Shown: positions 44,900 to 53,095 of the stretch, piece after piece
How the letters are laid out: every line of letters begins with the position of its first letter
How positions within the stretch are numbered: position 1 is the first letter of the stretch
Assembly (NCBI GenBank): GCA_027533395.1
Contig: JAPZUF010000018.1
Span: forward strand, 1 to 64,000
From: Cyclobacteriaceae bacterium
GTDB lineage: Bacteria > Bacteroidota > Bacteroidia > Cytophagales > Cyclobacteriaceae
Direction: 5' to 3'
DNA length: 64,000 nt
The notes under the pieces: generated by a model
The model's database searches: none
What the model was told of the DNA's origin: nothing
Seen by the model: only the letters and a program-made list of their open reading frames with translations
Program-made: the position numbers and the translations under genes

Positions 44900-46495
44900 A
44901 TGGAACTACCGTTATTAACATTATTGATTTTAATTCCATTACTGGGAGCCTTGCTTATCTTATTGGTTAATGGCGATAAGTTATTTAAACGCATAGCCTT
45001 GGTAGTAGGTCTGTTGCAAGTTCTACTATTCGGTGTCATTTTTTTCCAAACTTCTTTAAACTCGAACACAATCTATTTAAGCGAAAAAGTAAATTGGTTT
45101 ACTTTACCTTTAGGCAAGAGTGGTGTTCTTCAAACCCATTATCACTTACTATTAGATGGTTTGAGTTTACCGATTATTGGTATGTCTATCCTTGTTTTGT
45201 TGATGGCTACTTTCGCTTCACAAGAAATTACTAACAAGAAAAAAGGATACTTCAGTTTATTGTTATTACTCAATGCGTCTATCATGGGTTCTTTTATGGC
45301 GCAAGATTTTCTGCTGTTCTATCTCTTCTTCGAGTTTATGCTATTACCCATGTATTTTTTAATCGGCATTTGGGGAGGCAAAAGAAGAGAGTACGCAAGT
45401 ATCAAATTTTTTCTTTATACTTTATTGGGCTCTTTGCTGATCTTGGTTGTGTTAATTGCTTTGTACATGAGTTACGGACAAGGCGCTAACCCAACGGTTT
45501 ATTCCTTTAGTTTCGATATGGCGCAGCAATCCAATTTATTACAAGCTGATGCCTTGCTTCATCCTAATAACGTTAGTGGTATAGGTGGATTGTCACTGAG
45601 AACATGGGCTTTCATATTTTTATTCATAGGCTTCGGCATTAAGTTACCAATGTTTCCCTTTCATACTTGGCTACCCGATGCACACGTTGAAGCGCCCACT
45701 CCTATTTCAGTTATTCTAGCAGCCATTCTTTTAAAAATTGGTGGCTATGGATTATTACGCATTGCATATCCTGTGTTTCCTTCAGAAGCCTTGCAACTTA
45801 GTTTCTGGGTTGGTTTAGTAGGTGTAGTATCCATCGTATATGGTGCGTGGTGTGCATTGGCATCAAAAGATTTAAAGAAGTTAATTGCTTATTCTTCTAT
45901 CTCTCACATGGGTTTTGTGTTGTTAGGATTGGCCTCAGCACAAGCAGAAGGTATCGCAGGAGTTATCTACCAAATGGTGAGTCATGGTTTTATTTCTGCT
46001 ATGTTATTCTTACTAGCCGGAGTTTTATATGTACGTACACATGATAGAAAAATTGCTCACTACTCCGGTTTGCACCAAGTAATGCCTGTTTATTTTTCAT
46101 TTGTATTGATTGCCTTTTTTGCTTCACTTGGCATGCCCGGGTTATCTGGTTTTATGGCAGAGTTTTTTGTTTTAACGGGGGCATTTATGGCAGGAGGTTC
46201 GCAAGCTATCATCCCATTTGTTTTCCCAATGCTGGCATTGGTTGGCATTTTATTAAGTGCTGGCTATTACTTATGGACCATCCAACGCATGTTCATGGGA
46301 ACTTTTCATACTTCTTTGTCCATAGAAAAATCTGTCTTTACTGACCTGAGTTTACAAGAAAAAATGACGCTCGTTCCGCTTGCCATTCTTGTTTTTGTAT
46401 TGGGTTTATTTCCTCAAGTAATTTTACAATACATCAATCCATTTATTGAACAATGGATGTCAGTTGTTTTTCCAGCTTCAGCAATCAGTTTGTGA
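44900..46495 (+). CDS. nuoM: NADH-quinone oxidoreductase subunit M
   Basis: A 531-residue antiporter-like membrane subunit with 14 expected helices. FFEFMLLPMYFLIGIWG, PMFPFHTWLPDAHVEAPTPISV and YSSISHMGFVLLG are the family motifs, with the key Glu and Lys present. Starts one base after the nuoL stop and ends just before nuoN. Confidence 0.95.
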   Translation: MELPLLTLLILIPLLGALLILLVNGDKLFKRIALVVGLLQVLLFGVIFFQTSLNSNTIYLSEKVNWFTLPLGKSGVLQTHYHLLLDGLSLPIIGMSILVLLMATFASQEITNKKKGYFSLLLLLNASIMGSFMAQDFLLFYLFFEFMLLPMYFLIGIWGGKRREYASIKFFLYTLLGSLLILVVLIALYMSYGQGANPTVYSFSFDMAQQSNLLQADALLHPNNVSGIGGLSLRTWAFIFLFIGFGIKLPMFPFHTWLPDAHVEAPTPISVILAAILLKIGGYGLLRIAYPVFPSEALQLSFWVGLVGVVSIVYGAWCALASKDLKKLIAYSSISHMGFVLLGLASAQAEGIAGVIYQMVSHGFISAMLFLLAGVLYVRTHDRKIAHYSGLHQVMPVYFSFVLIAFFASLGMPGLSGFMAEFFVLTGAFMAGGSQAIIPFVFPMLALVGILLSAGYYLWTIQRMFMGTFHTSLSIEKSVFTDLSLQEKMTLVPLAILVFVLGLFPQVILQYINPFIEQWMSVVFPASAISL

Positions 46496-46496
46496 T

Positions 46497-47984
46497 ATGA
46501 CGGGATTAGCAGAAAAAATACAACTGAGTGAATTGAGTTTATCTTTTATTCTACCTGAAATTATTTTGGCTATAGGAATTGTGTTGCTGGTTTTTACTAT
46601 TCTTTTTAAACCATCAACAAGAAAACCAGTAGTCTGGACGATATCCATTCTTGCTATTCTCTTCTCTATCGTTTTGATTTTATCCAAACTTTCTACGTAT
46701 TCAAATCCCATCTATTTATTTCATGGGCAATTAGTACAACATGCACCCGCTTTCCTTTTCATATTGGTTTGTGATGTTGCTATGTTGATTGGTTTACTCA
46801 TCAGCATACCTTACATACGAAAAGATGAAACCGTATTCTTGATTTTATTGCTAAGCATTTTATTAGGATGTCATCTTCTGTGCTTATCTGCCAATTGGTT
46901 GATATTTTTTATCAGCTTGGAATTAATTGCCATACCAGGTTATTTGCTCGCTGCTTTTCAAAGAGAGAAAAAGAATTTCGAAGCCTCTATCAAATATTTT
47001 GTTTTTGGATCCTTTATATCAGCGTTAATGCTTTATGGCATCTCGTGGTTATATGGCATAACGGGTACTTTCAACTTTTATGATGCCGCTTTTAACGAAC
47101 AGATTCAATTGAACCAACACGCTATTCTATTCATAGCAGTTTGCTTATTGTTAGGTGGATTACTTTTTAAAATCAATGTAGCTCCTGCTCATGCTTGGTC
47201 GCCAGATGTGTACGAAGGTGCGCCCGCTTCAGTAGTGGCCATCCTTTCCGTTGTTCCTAAAATTGCAGCAACCGGAGCTTTATTATTTGTTTGTTACCAT
47301 ATACAAACACGTTACGGAGTAAGATGGTCTGTGTTGATTGCCTACCTCTCACTTTTTACTTTATTGGTTGGTAACCTCAGTGCACTCCGACAAAAAAATG
47401 CCAGGCGCATGATGGCTTACTCATCTATTGCTCAATCTGGTTTTTTGTTGATGGCTATTCTCAATTTTGATTTACAAAATTTACCTGTCGTGCTGTTCTA
47501 CTCCATCGTTTTTGTATTAGGTAATTACTGTGTTTTCTTATTGATACTTCACGCTGAGAAAAATGGAATAGAGAAAATAGAGGACTATGCCGGAAAAGGA
47601 AAAAAATACTTTTGGTGGATTTTCTTCGCGAGCGTGGGTTTAATTGCTTTAGCCGGCTTGCCTCCAACAGCAGGCTTTACAGGAAAATTTTTGATTTTCA
47701 CTCAATTATGGGAGCAATATCAGGTAAGACCTAGTGCACTTTGGCTCAACTTACTCATTGTCGGCATCATCAACACGGCTCTTGCACTCTTCTACTATAT
47801 CAAAATACCGTATTTCGCTTTCTTAAAAGAAGAAAATACTGCTTTACAAACCGAAACGACATCAAAAAAGCAGCGGAACTTTCCAGTTTTAGCTTTGGTT
47901 TTGGCATTATTGCTAATCAGTTTATTCTTATTCCCTTCTATGTTGATGGGTTGGCTGAATAGCTTTAACTTTGCCATAAGATAA
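46497..47984 (+). CDS. nuoN: NADH-quinone oxidoreductase subunit N
   Basis: A 495-residue antiporter-like subunit. FISLELIAIPGYLLAAF, KINVAPAHAWSPDVYEGAP and MAYSSIAQSGFLLMA mark NuoN. The frame is open 17 codons upstream inside nuoM, but the ATG at 46497, one base after the nuoM stop, is the natural start. It ends the nuo run; a PurF homologue begins eight bases later. Confidence 0.94.
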   Translation: MTGLAEKIQLSELSLSFILPEIILAIGIVLLVFTILFKPSTRKPVVWTISILAILFSIVLILSKLSTYSNPIYLFHGQLVQHAPAFLFILVCDVAMLIGLLISIPYIRKDETVFLILLLSILLGCHLLCLSANWLIFFISLELIAIPGYLLAAFQREKKNFEASIKYFVFGSFISALMLYGISWLYGITGTFNFYDAAFNEQIQLNQHAILFIAVCLLLGGLLFKINVAPAHAWSPDVYEGAPASVVAILSVVPKIAATGALLFVCYHIQTRYGVRWSVLIAYLSLFTLLVGNLSALRQKNARRMMAYSSIAQSGFLLMAILNFDLQNLPVVLFYSIVFVLGNYCVFLLILHAEKNGIEKIEDYAGKGKKYFWWIFFASVGLIALAGLPPTAGFTGKFLIFTQLWEQYQVRPSALWLNLLIVGIINTALALFYYIKIPYFAFLKEENTALQTETTSKKQRNFPVLALVLALLLISLFLFPSMLMGWLNSFNFAIR

Positions 47985-47992
47985 GCCCTGCC

Positions 47993-49876
47993 ATGACAGA
48001 CGAAATTTTACACGAATGCGGAATTGCCATGATCCGCTTGCGTAAGCCATTATCCTATTACATCGAAAAATATGGCCCCACTTACGCCATGAATAAGATG
48101 TATATCCTCATGGAAAAACAAAACAACAGAGGGCAAGATGGCGCAGGCATAGCCAATATTAAAATTGATGTGGAGCCAGGGCATCGTTACATAAGCAGAT
48201 ACCGCTCCATCAAGCAACAACCGGTTGCTCACCTATTCAGAAAAATCAGCAAAAAATATAAGAAAGCACAAAAAGAAGGAAAGGCAAAATTTAAAGATGA
48301 TTCCTGGCTAAAAGAAAATGTTGCTTTTACCGGAGAGTTGTGGCTCGGTCATTTACGCTACGGTACACATGGTAGAAATAGCATTGAAAATGTTCATCCT
48401 TTCTTGCGACAAAATAATTGGCGAAGTCGCAACTTGGTTATGGCAGGAAATTTTAACATGACCAACAATGATGAGTTGTTCGATATCCTTGTTCAACTAG
48501 GGCAACATCCGAAAGAAAAGGTAGATACTGTTACGGTGATGGAAAAAATCGGACACTTTTTAGATGAAGAAGTACAAAGCCTTTTCGAAAAATACAAAGA
48601 CCAATACAGCAACAAAGAAATTTCTGAAATCATTGAAAATGAAATTGAAATTGAACGTGTGCTGAGAAGAGCATGCAAAGATTTTGATGGTGGTTATGCT
48701 ATGGCAGGTTTAACTGGTTCCGGTTCTGCCTTTGTCGTGCGCGACCCGAATGGTATTCGTCCTGCTTATTTTTATGCTGATGATGAAGTAGTTGTTATCG
48801 CTTCAGAAAAACCAGCTATCAAAACAGCATTCAATATCAACTATAATCAGATTGAAGAAATAAAACCTGGCCACGCTTTGGTTATCAATAAGAATGGTGA
48901 TTTTGAACAACATCAAATTCTTACACCTGGTAAAAAAACATCATGTAGTTTCGAACGCATTTATTTCAGCCGAGGTAACGACCCGGATATATACAGAGAA
49001 AGAAAACAATTGGGTAAATTGTTGGTGCCTCAGGTTTTAAAAGCTATCAACTTCGATTTAAAAAATACAGTTTTCTCTTACATTCCTAATACTGCCGAAA
49101 CAGCCTTTTATGGAATGATGGCCGGCATCGAAGATTACCTGATTCAAAAACAAAAAGAAATTTTATTAGAAGGTAAACCAACGGTTGATGATATCGAAGA
49201 CATTCTCACCTTCAGGCCGCGCATAGAAAAAATAGTGTTGAAAGATGTAAAGATGCGTACTTTCATTGCGGATGACGAACACCGCGATGAAATGGTTTCG
49301 CATGTGTACGATACAACGTATGAAGTTATTCGAAAAGGAATCGATACATTAGTTGTAATCGATGATTCAATTGTACGTGGTACAACGCTTGAGAAAAGTA
49401 TTTTAAAAATGCTAGATAGGCTAAATCCGAAAAAAATAGTAGTCGTTTCTTCTTGTCCGCAAATTCGTTATCCTGATTGCTATGGCATTGATATGAGTAA
49501 GATGGGTGAGTTTGTGGCTTTCAGAGCCATGCGCGAATTGCTGAAAGAAAATGGCAAAGAATTTTTATTGGATGAAGTCTATGAGAAATGTAACAAATCG
49601 GTAAGCCAGCAAGAGTTTGCCAATTATGTTCAACACTTATACAGTCAATTTACAGATGAAGAAATTTCAGCTAAGATTTCTTCCATTGTAAAACCAGTAG
49701 AAATGAAAGCAGAATTATCTGTTGTTTTCCAAACCGTTGAGAACTTACACAAAGCGATACCCAACCATATAGGCGATTGGTATTTTACAGGCAACTACCC
49801 AACACGCGGTGGCATGGGAGTAGCCAATAAATCCTTCATGAATTATTTAGATGGAAAAATGGTAAGAGCGTATTGA
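47993..49876 (+). CDS. purF: Amidophosphoribosyltransferase-like protein (long form)
   Basis: A 627-residue protein, longer than the usual 470-510 of PurF. The class II glutaminase nucleophile would be C9 (HECGIAMI), exposed after removal of an eight-residue leader. NNRGQDGAG, LWLGHLRYGTHG and DPNGIRPAY are the glutaminase motifs. The phosphoribosyltransferase PRPP loop is VVIDDSIVRGTT. Extra sequence lies as an insertion in the glutaminase half (charged stretch near 75-105) and between the domains. It is expected to make 5-phosphoribosylamine, the first step of purine synthesis, although a second purF may exist elsewhere. It follows nuoN closely and is terminated by repeat copy 1. Confidence 0.85.
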   Translation: MTDEILHECGIAMIRLRKPLSYYIEKYGPTYAMNKMYILMEKQNNRGQDGAGIANIKIDVEPGHRYISRYRSIKQQPVAHLFRKISKKYKKAQKEGKAKFKDDSWLKENVAFTGELWLGHLRYGTHGRNSIENVHPFLRQNNWRSRNLVMAGNFNMTNNDELFDILVQLGQHPKEKVDTVTVMEKIGHFLDEEVQSLFEKYKDQYSNKEISEIIENEIEIERVLRRACKDFDGGYAMAGLTGSGSAFVVRDPNGIRPAYFYADDEVVVIASEKPAIKTAFNINYNQIEEIKPGHALVINKNGDFEQHQILTPGKKTSCSFERIYFSRGNDPDIYRERKQLGKLLVPQVLKAINFDLKNTVFSYIPNTAETAFYGMMAGIEDYLIQKQKEILLEGKPTVDDIEDILTFRPRIEKIVLKDVKMRTFIADDEHRDEMVSHVYDTTYEVIRKGIDTLVVIDDSIVRGTTLEKSILKMLDRLNPKKIVVVSSCPQIRYPDCYGIDMSKMGEFVAFRAMRELLKENGKEFLLDEVYEKCNKSVSQQEFANYVQHLYSQFTDEEISAKISSIVKPVEMKAELSVVFQTVENLHKAIPNHIGDWYFTGNYPTRGGMGVANKSFMNYLDGKMVRAY

Positions 49877-49897
49877 TATTCGATTTACGTAACAAAC

Positions 49898-49927
49898 AAA
49901 GTCCACAACCTACATTGTGGACTTTTT
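49898..49927. repeat. Hairpin repeat copy 1 (terminator between purF and the 190-aa gene)
   Basis: AAAGTCCACAA and TTGTGGACTTT pair over 11 bases around the loop CCTACA, followed by T bases. It sits between convergent genes and should terminate purF. Three more copies with nearly identical stem and loop lie at 50736, 51379 and 53882. Confidence 0.85.
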
Positions 49928-50011
49928 GTTTTAATTCAATGTATCAATTCTAATAAATAAGAATACTTTTAGATTAAAAATGAATTGAACAAACTACTTT
50001 ATGCTAAAACT

Positions 50012-50584
50012 TCAAAATTTAAATTCTAATTCAAATTTAGGAGTAAGCTCAAGAAAATCTTTTGTGCCTCTGCTTAAAGCCATTGGCAAAACTGTAAAAC
50101 CCATTCTTTTCTTTGTATTAGAAACTCTAAAACCTAGTGAAGTACATGCACCAATATGAAAAGCCTGAAAATAGTCTGATGATCTTCGACCCGGATCACC
50201 TCCTGTTCCTGTCAACCCTGTTGCATAATTCAAAAATCCACCGGCACCCATAATAACTGAAAAAGACTGAATGCGTATCAAATCGAAATACAAAAGAGTT
50301 TGAAATGAAATAGAATTAAAAAACTGATCAGGAACATCGCTAATAGAACCAGACTTATAACGCCCATATATAAGATTATAATTAATTCTTGCTCTTTCAT
50401 TTCGTAATTGTTGCTGGTAGCCTATTGAATGTAAAACACCCATTCCCTCTCCTTCGTCAAACATAGAAGCACCAAAACCAAAACCCATTTTGATGCTATG
50501 CTTAGTGAATTCTTGTGCATTAGTAGGACTAATAAAAAATAGAAATAATGAAATGATAAGAAGGAACTGTTTTGTTTTGAGCAT
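50012..50584 (-). CDS. Hypothetical exported beta-rich protein, 190 aa
   Basis: A 190-residue protein from ATG 50584 with a clean signal peptide (KTKQFLLIISLFLFF, cleavage near PTNAQ). The mature part has glycine-rich amphipathic strands (IKMGFGFGASMFDEG, INYNLIYGRYKSG) ending in LEFKF with a terminal Phe, as in small outer-membrane barrels. No family name is recognised. A TTG at 50602 adds six residues and is less likely. It is divergent from the 161-aa lipoprotein gene, with repeat copy 2 between them. Confidence 0.65.
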   Translation of the reverse strand: MLKTKQFLLIISLFLFFISPTNAQEFTKHSIKMGFGFGASMFDEGEGMGVLHSIGYQQQLRNERARINYNLIYGRYKSGSISDVPDQFFNSISFQTLLYFDLIRIQSFSVIMGAGGFLNYATGLTGTGGDPGRRSSDYFQAFHIGACTSLGFRVSNTKKRMGFTVLPMALSRGTKDFLELTPKFELEFKF

Positions 50585-50735
50585 GGCAAGTAAGATTGAC
50601 AAGAAATTTACTTAATGTATCAATACAAATTAATTTTAATCTATAAAAAATAGATCTTACTCGAGAAAGTGTTTTAAATAGCCTGAAGTATGTTTTTATT
50701 GAACTAGTTTTTAATTAGAAAAGTGTAATATGCAA

Positions 50736-50763
50736 AAAGTCCACAACTTACATTGTGGACTTT
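50736..50763. repeat. Hairpin repeat copy 2 (between divergent genes)
   Basis: AAAGTCCACAA, loop CTTACA and TTGTGGACTTT, a perfect 11-bp stem. Unlike the others it lies upstream of two divergent genes (starts at 50584 minus and 50830 plus), where no terminator is expected. Confidence 0.8.
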
Positions 50764-50829
50764 ATTTATTTTAAATAATAGATTTGATTTACTTTCTCTG
50801 AATAGACTAAATAAAAAATAATAACAATA

Positions 50830-51315
50830 ATGGAACAGAAAATAATCTGGACGCACTTTTTGATTATTGGAATTAGTGCTGTAACTTTTTTTAGCATCAT
50901 AGGCTGTGATCATGGTGAAACTGATTACATTCAACGTGCTGAATATGTTTACATGAATAAACTAAACCAACAATTGCGGTTTGAGATTTATGATACATAC
51001 ACTAAAGCATCTTATGAATTTGTTTTACATAGCCAAGACTCTGTTTCCTTTTTTAATAATGATGTTCCTGTTGCATTTCCTTTTAGTGGAAACGAGGTAG
51101 CCAATAGAATTGGAGATTCAATTGTATTCAGATTTAATAATAATAAATGTGTTCATTATCTTAGAAACAATTACACCTTACCTTTCGGTGGAGATGGCGT
51201 TTTTAACCTCACAGAATACGAAAACTATTCCCAAACTTTAGTGAATCAACAAGATTACAGATTGGTTTATCATATTGACCAAAAAGATATAGAAAGAGCT
51301 GTAGATTGTTTGTAA
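50830..51315 (+). CDS. Putative lipoprotein, 161 aa, paralogue of the gene at 51490
   Basis: The N-terminus is a hydrophobic signal ending in a lipobox-like FSIIGCDHG. The mature part of about 130 residues is beta-rich with DSVSFFNN, GDSIVFRFNNNKCVHY and the C-terminal YHIDQKDIERAV. The same order of features (an early FEIY/FAIF strand, DS(I/L)V.FxNNK...HY, then xYxIxxxDxxxAV) recurs in the protein encoded at 51490-51984 on the opposite strand. No known family is recognised. Signal-like start and low complexity of the island suggest an exported orphan protein. Confidence 0.6.
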   Translation: MEQKIIWTHFLIIGISAVTFFSIIGCDHGETDYIQRAEYVYMNKLNQQLRFEIYDTYTKASYEFVLHSQDSVSFFNNDVPVAFPFSGNEVANRIGDSIVFRFNNNKCVHYLRNNYTLPFGGDGVFNLTEYENYSQTLVNQQDYRLVYHIDQKDIERAVDCL

Positions 51316-51378
51316 ACCAACTTAATGATAATTTGAAGTAACTCTTATTGCCAATAATTTCATTTAACAACAATTAAA

Positions 51379-51408
51379 AAAGTCCACAACCAACATTGTA
51401 GACTTTTT
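51379..51408. repeat. Hairpin repeat copy 3 (between convergent lipoprotein genes)
   Basis: AAAGTCCACAA, loop CCAACA and TTGTAGACTTT plus T bases; one stem mismatch (C opposite A). It can terminate both convergent genes. Confidence 0.8.
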
Positions 51409-51489
51409 GTTTTAAGATTATAGATTTGACGTAATAAATCAGATTTCTTTTGTAGAGAATCTGTGAATCTAAAAGATCAAAGCTAACTT

Positions 51490-51984
51490 TTAATTTGACA
51501 CTGCATTAATATAATCTTGCTCAGTTATTGTGTATAAAAACTCTTGCTCGAAATCCCTTTTAGTGTCTTTTATTATTTTATTCTCATAATTTTTCTCATT
51601 AAAAAGATTTCTGTTATTGGTAAATAAAATAGCGTTAGGGTTATTACCAACTACTCCGTAATAATAATGTGTTGCAAACTTATTATTATCAAACAAAACC
51701 AATAAAGAGTCATATATATCGCCTAAAGATGCTGGATATGAAGTGCCCGGACTTTCTGATGAAGTAAAAATTGAAACCTTCTCATTTACATTAATTATTC
51801 TAGTCTGATAGTCAACTTTCGCACCATTTCGAAAAATGGCAAATTCGATTTTACTTCCAGATTCATTAAAAATATATGTAGTAGATTTATGTGAATCTTT
51901 ATCTGTGCAAGAATAAAAAATTATTGTAATAATTGGAAGGAATTTGATAATCGTACTTCCTTTATACTTATTATGTTGTGTCAT
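51490..51984 (-). CDS. Putative lipoprotein, 164 aa, paralogue of the gene at 50830
   Basis: The signal region (IIKFLPIITIIFYSC) ends in a cysteine followed by TDKD, consistent with a lipoprotein. The mature part has EFAIFRNGAKVDY, DSLLVLFDNNKFATHY and the C-terminal LYTITEQDYINAV, which align by eye with the 161-aa protein at 50830. Function unknown. The two genes converge on repeat copy 3, so they look like an inverted duplicate pair that has diverged. Confidence 0.62.
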   Translation of the reverse strand: MTQHNKYKGSTIIKFLPIITIIFYSCTDKDSHKSTTYIFNESGSKIEFAIFRNGAKVDYQTRIINVNEKVSIFTSSESPGTSYPASLGDIYDSLLVLFDNNKFATHYYYGVVGNNPNAILFTNNRNLFNEKNYENKIIKDTKRDFEQEFLYTITEQDYINAVSN

Positions 51985-52054
51985 ATTTTTATTTAGTTAA
52001 CAAATTTAGTTTAATGTCTATTAAATCAAATTCTTGAACTAATCATCTAAATGA

Positions 52055-53053
52055 TTAAAATTGATTTAGCAATTCATCTATTTGAGCATCGGTGACCCCT
52101 GCAGGTTTATTATCTTTTAGTTTTTCTCTTAATGAAGAAAAACCATAAACGTGCTTCAAAAAGCCAGACTCTATGTTTGCTAATGTGTATCCTTGTACAT
52201 TATCTGTGATTGCAGTGCCGTTAAATCTACCAACTTGGTTATGATTATCAACAATATCAATAAATAAAGATGTATATGGATAGGCATCAGTTATACCGCT
52301 ATTCCAATTTTGAAAACTAAATTGCAACCTTCCTAAATTTGGTATTGTAAAAAATGGTGTACCATAATTTGCAATTCCTTTTTCTCTATATTCCATTGAA
52401 GTAATGCGCCACTGCACAGCCACAGCCCAACTTTCAACAATTTTATCACTCACTTGCAGGAATTGAAACCAACCGCCATTCATGAGTTGTATGTGTGTAG
52501 TGTGGGCTATTTCGTGAATGGTTGTTGAGAATATCTCATCTGTTTCTCTTTCTCTATCGTCATCAAATCTCCAAATTTTTATATCTGAGAAAATACCTGT
52601 GTTATCCCAATCTCCTGTGTTTCGACCAAAAAGATCTTTCTTGCTGTCTTTATTGTAAGCAGATATTTTCATTTTAGTTATAGTTTTGGGTCTTCGTAAA
52701 CCATCTATGTTTCCATAAAAGTATCGATGTGCGCCTCTGAAAACACTTGCATAAAAGCGTTGAACGCCATCCATGATGGATACATCCCATCTGCACTTGC
52801 ATTCAGGTCCGTCCATATTGGCCTGTCCAAATGTGCCACTTCGAATATCAAAGTTTGCTCTTTCCCAAATAATTTTATAATAAAACTCATATCTATAGGT
52901 TCCCTCCGCCCAAAAATTTCCGCTTGCATCAGTAATTGCCTCATGATATTCAAAAAAACGTCTGGTTCTTATTTTAACACCTTCTAAAAAAATTACACCT
53001 ACACGAGTATCCACATATCGAACAATGCCATTGGGATGATATTTAGGAGGCAA
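52055..53053 (-). CDS. Downstream piece: HExxH metallopeptidase-like domain
   Basis: If translated alone from TTG 53053 this gives 332 residues without any signal peptide, which argues against it being an independent gene since its features are those of an envelope protein. The HEIAHTTH motif, with a further Glu in KIVESWAVA about 25 residues later, is consistent with zinc binding. Upstream of it lies a carboxypeptidase-regulatory-like segment. See the spanning entry for the in-frame connection to the upstream piece. Confidence 0.55.
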   Translation of the reverse strand: MPPKYHPNGIVRYVDTRVGVIFLEGVKIRTRRFFEYHEAITDASGNFWAEGTYRYEFYYKIIWERANFDIRSGTFGQANMDGPECKCRWDVSIMDGVQRFYASVFRGAHRYFYGNIDGLRRPKTITKMKISAYNKDSKKDLFGRNTGDWDNTGIFSDIKIWRFDDDRERETDEIFSTTIHEIAHTTHIQLMNGGWFQFLQVSDKIVESWAVAVQWRITSMEYREKGIANYGTPFFTIPNLGRLQFSFQNWNSGITDAYPYTSLFIDIVDNHNQVGRFNGTAITDNVQGYTLANIESGFLKHVYGFSSLREKLKDNKPAGVTDAQIDELLNQF

Positions 53054-53095
53054 TAAACCTTTTGTTCTTCCATTTTCAGTTTCGATTTTTTCTTC

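Noticed and set aside
46446-46496. Longer NuoN beginning inside nuoM
   Set aside because: An ATG one base after the nuoM stop gives the normal NuoN start.
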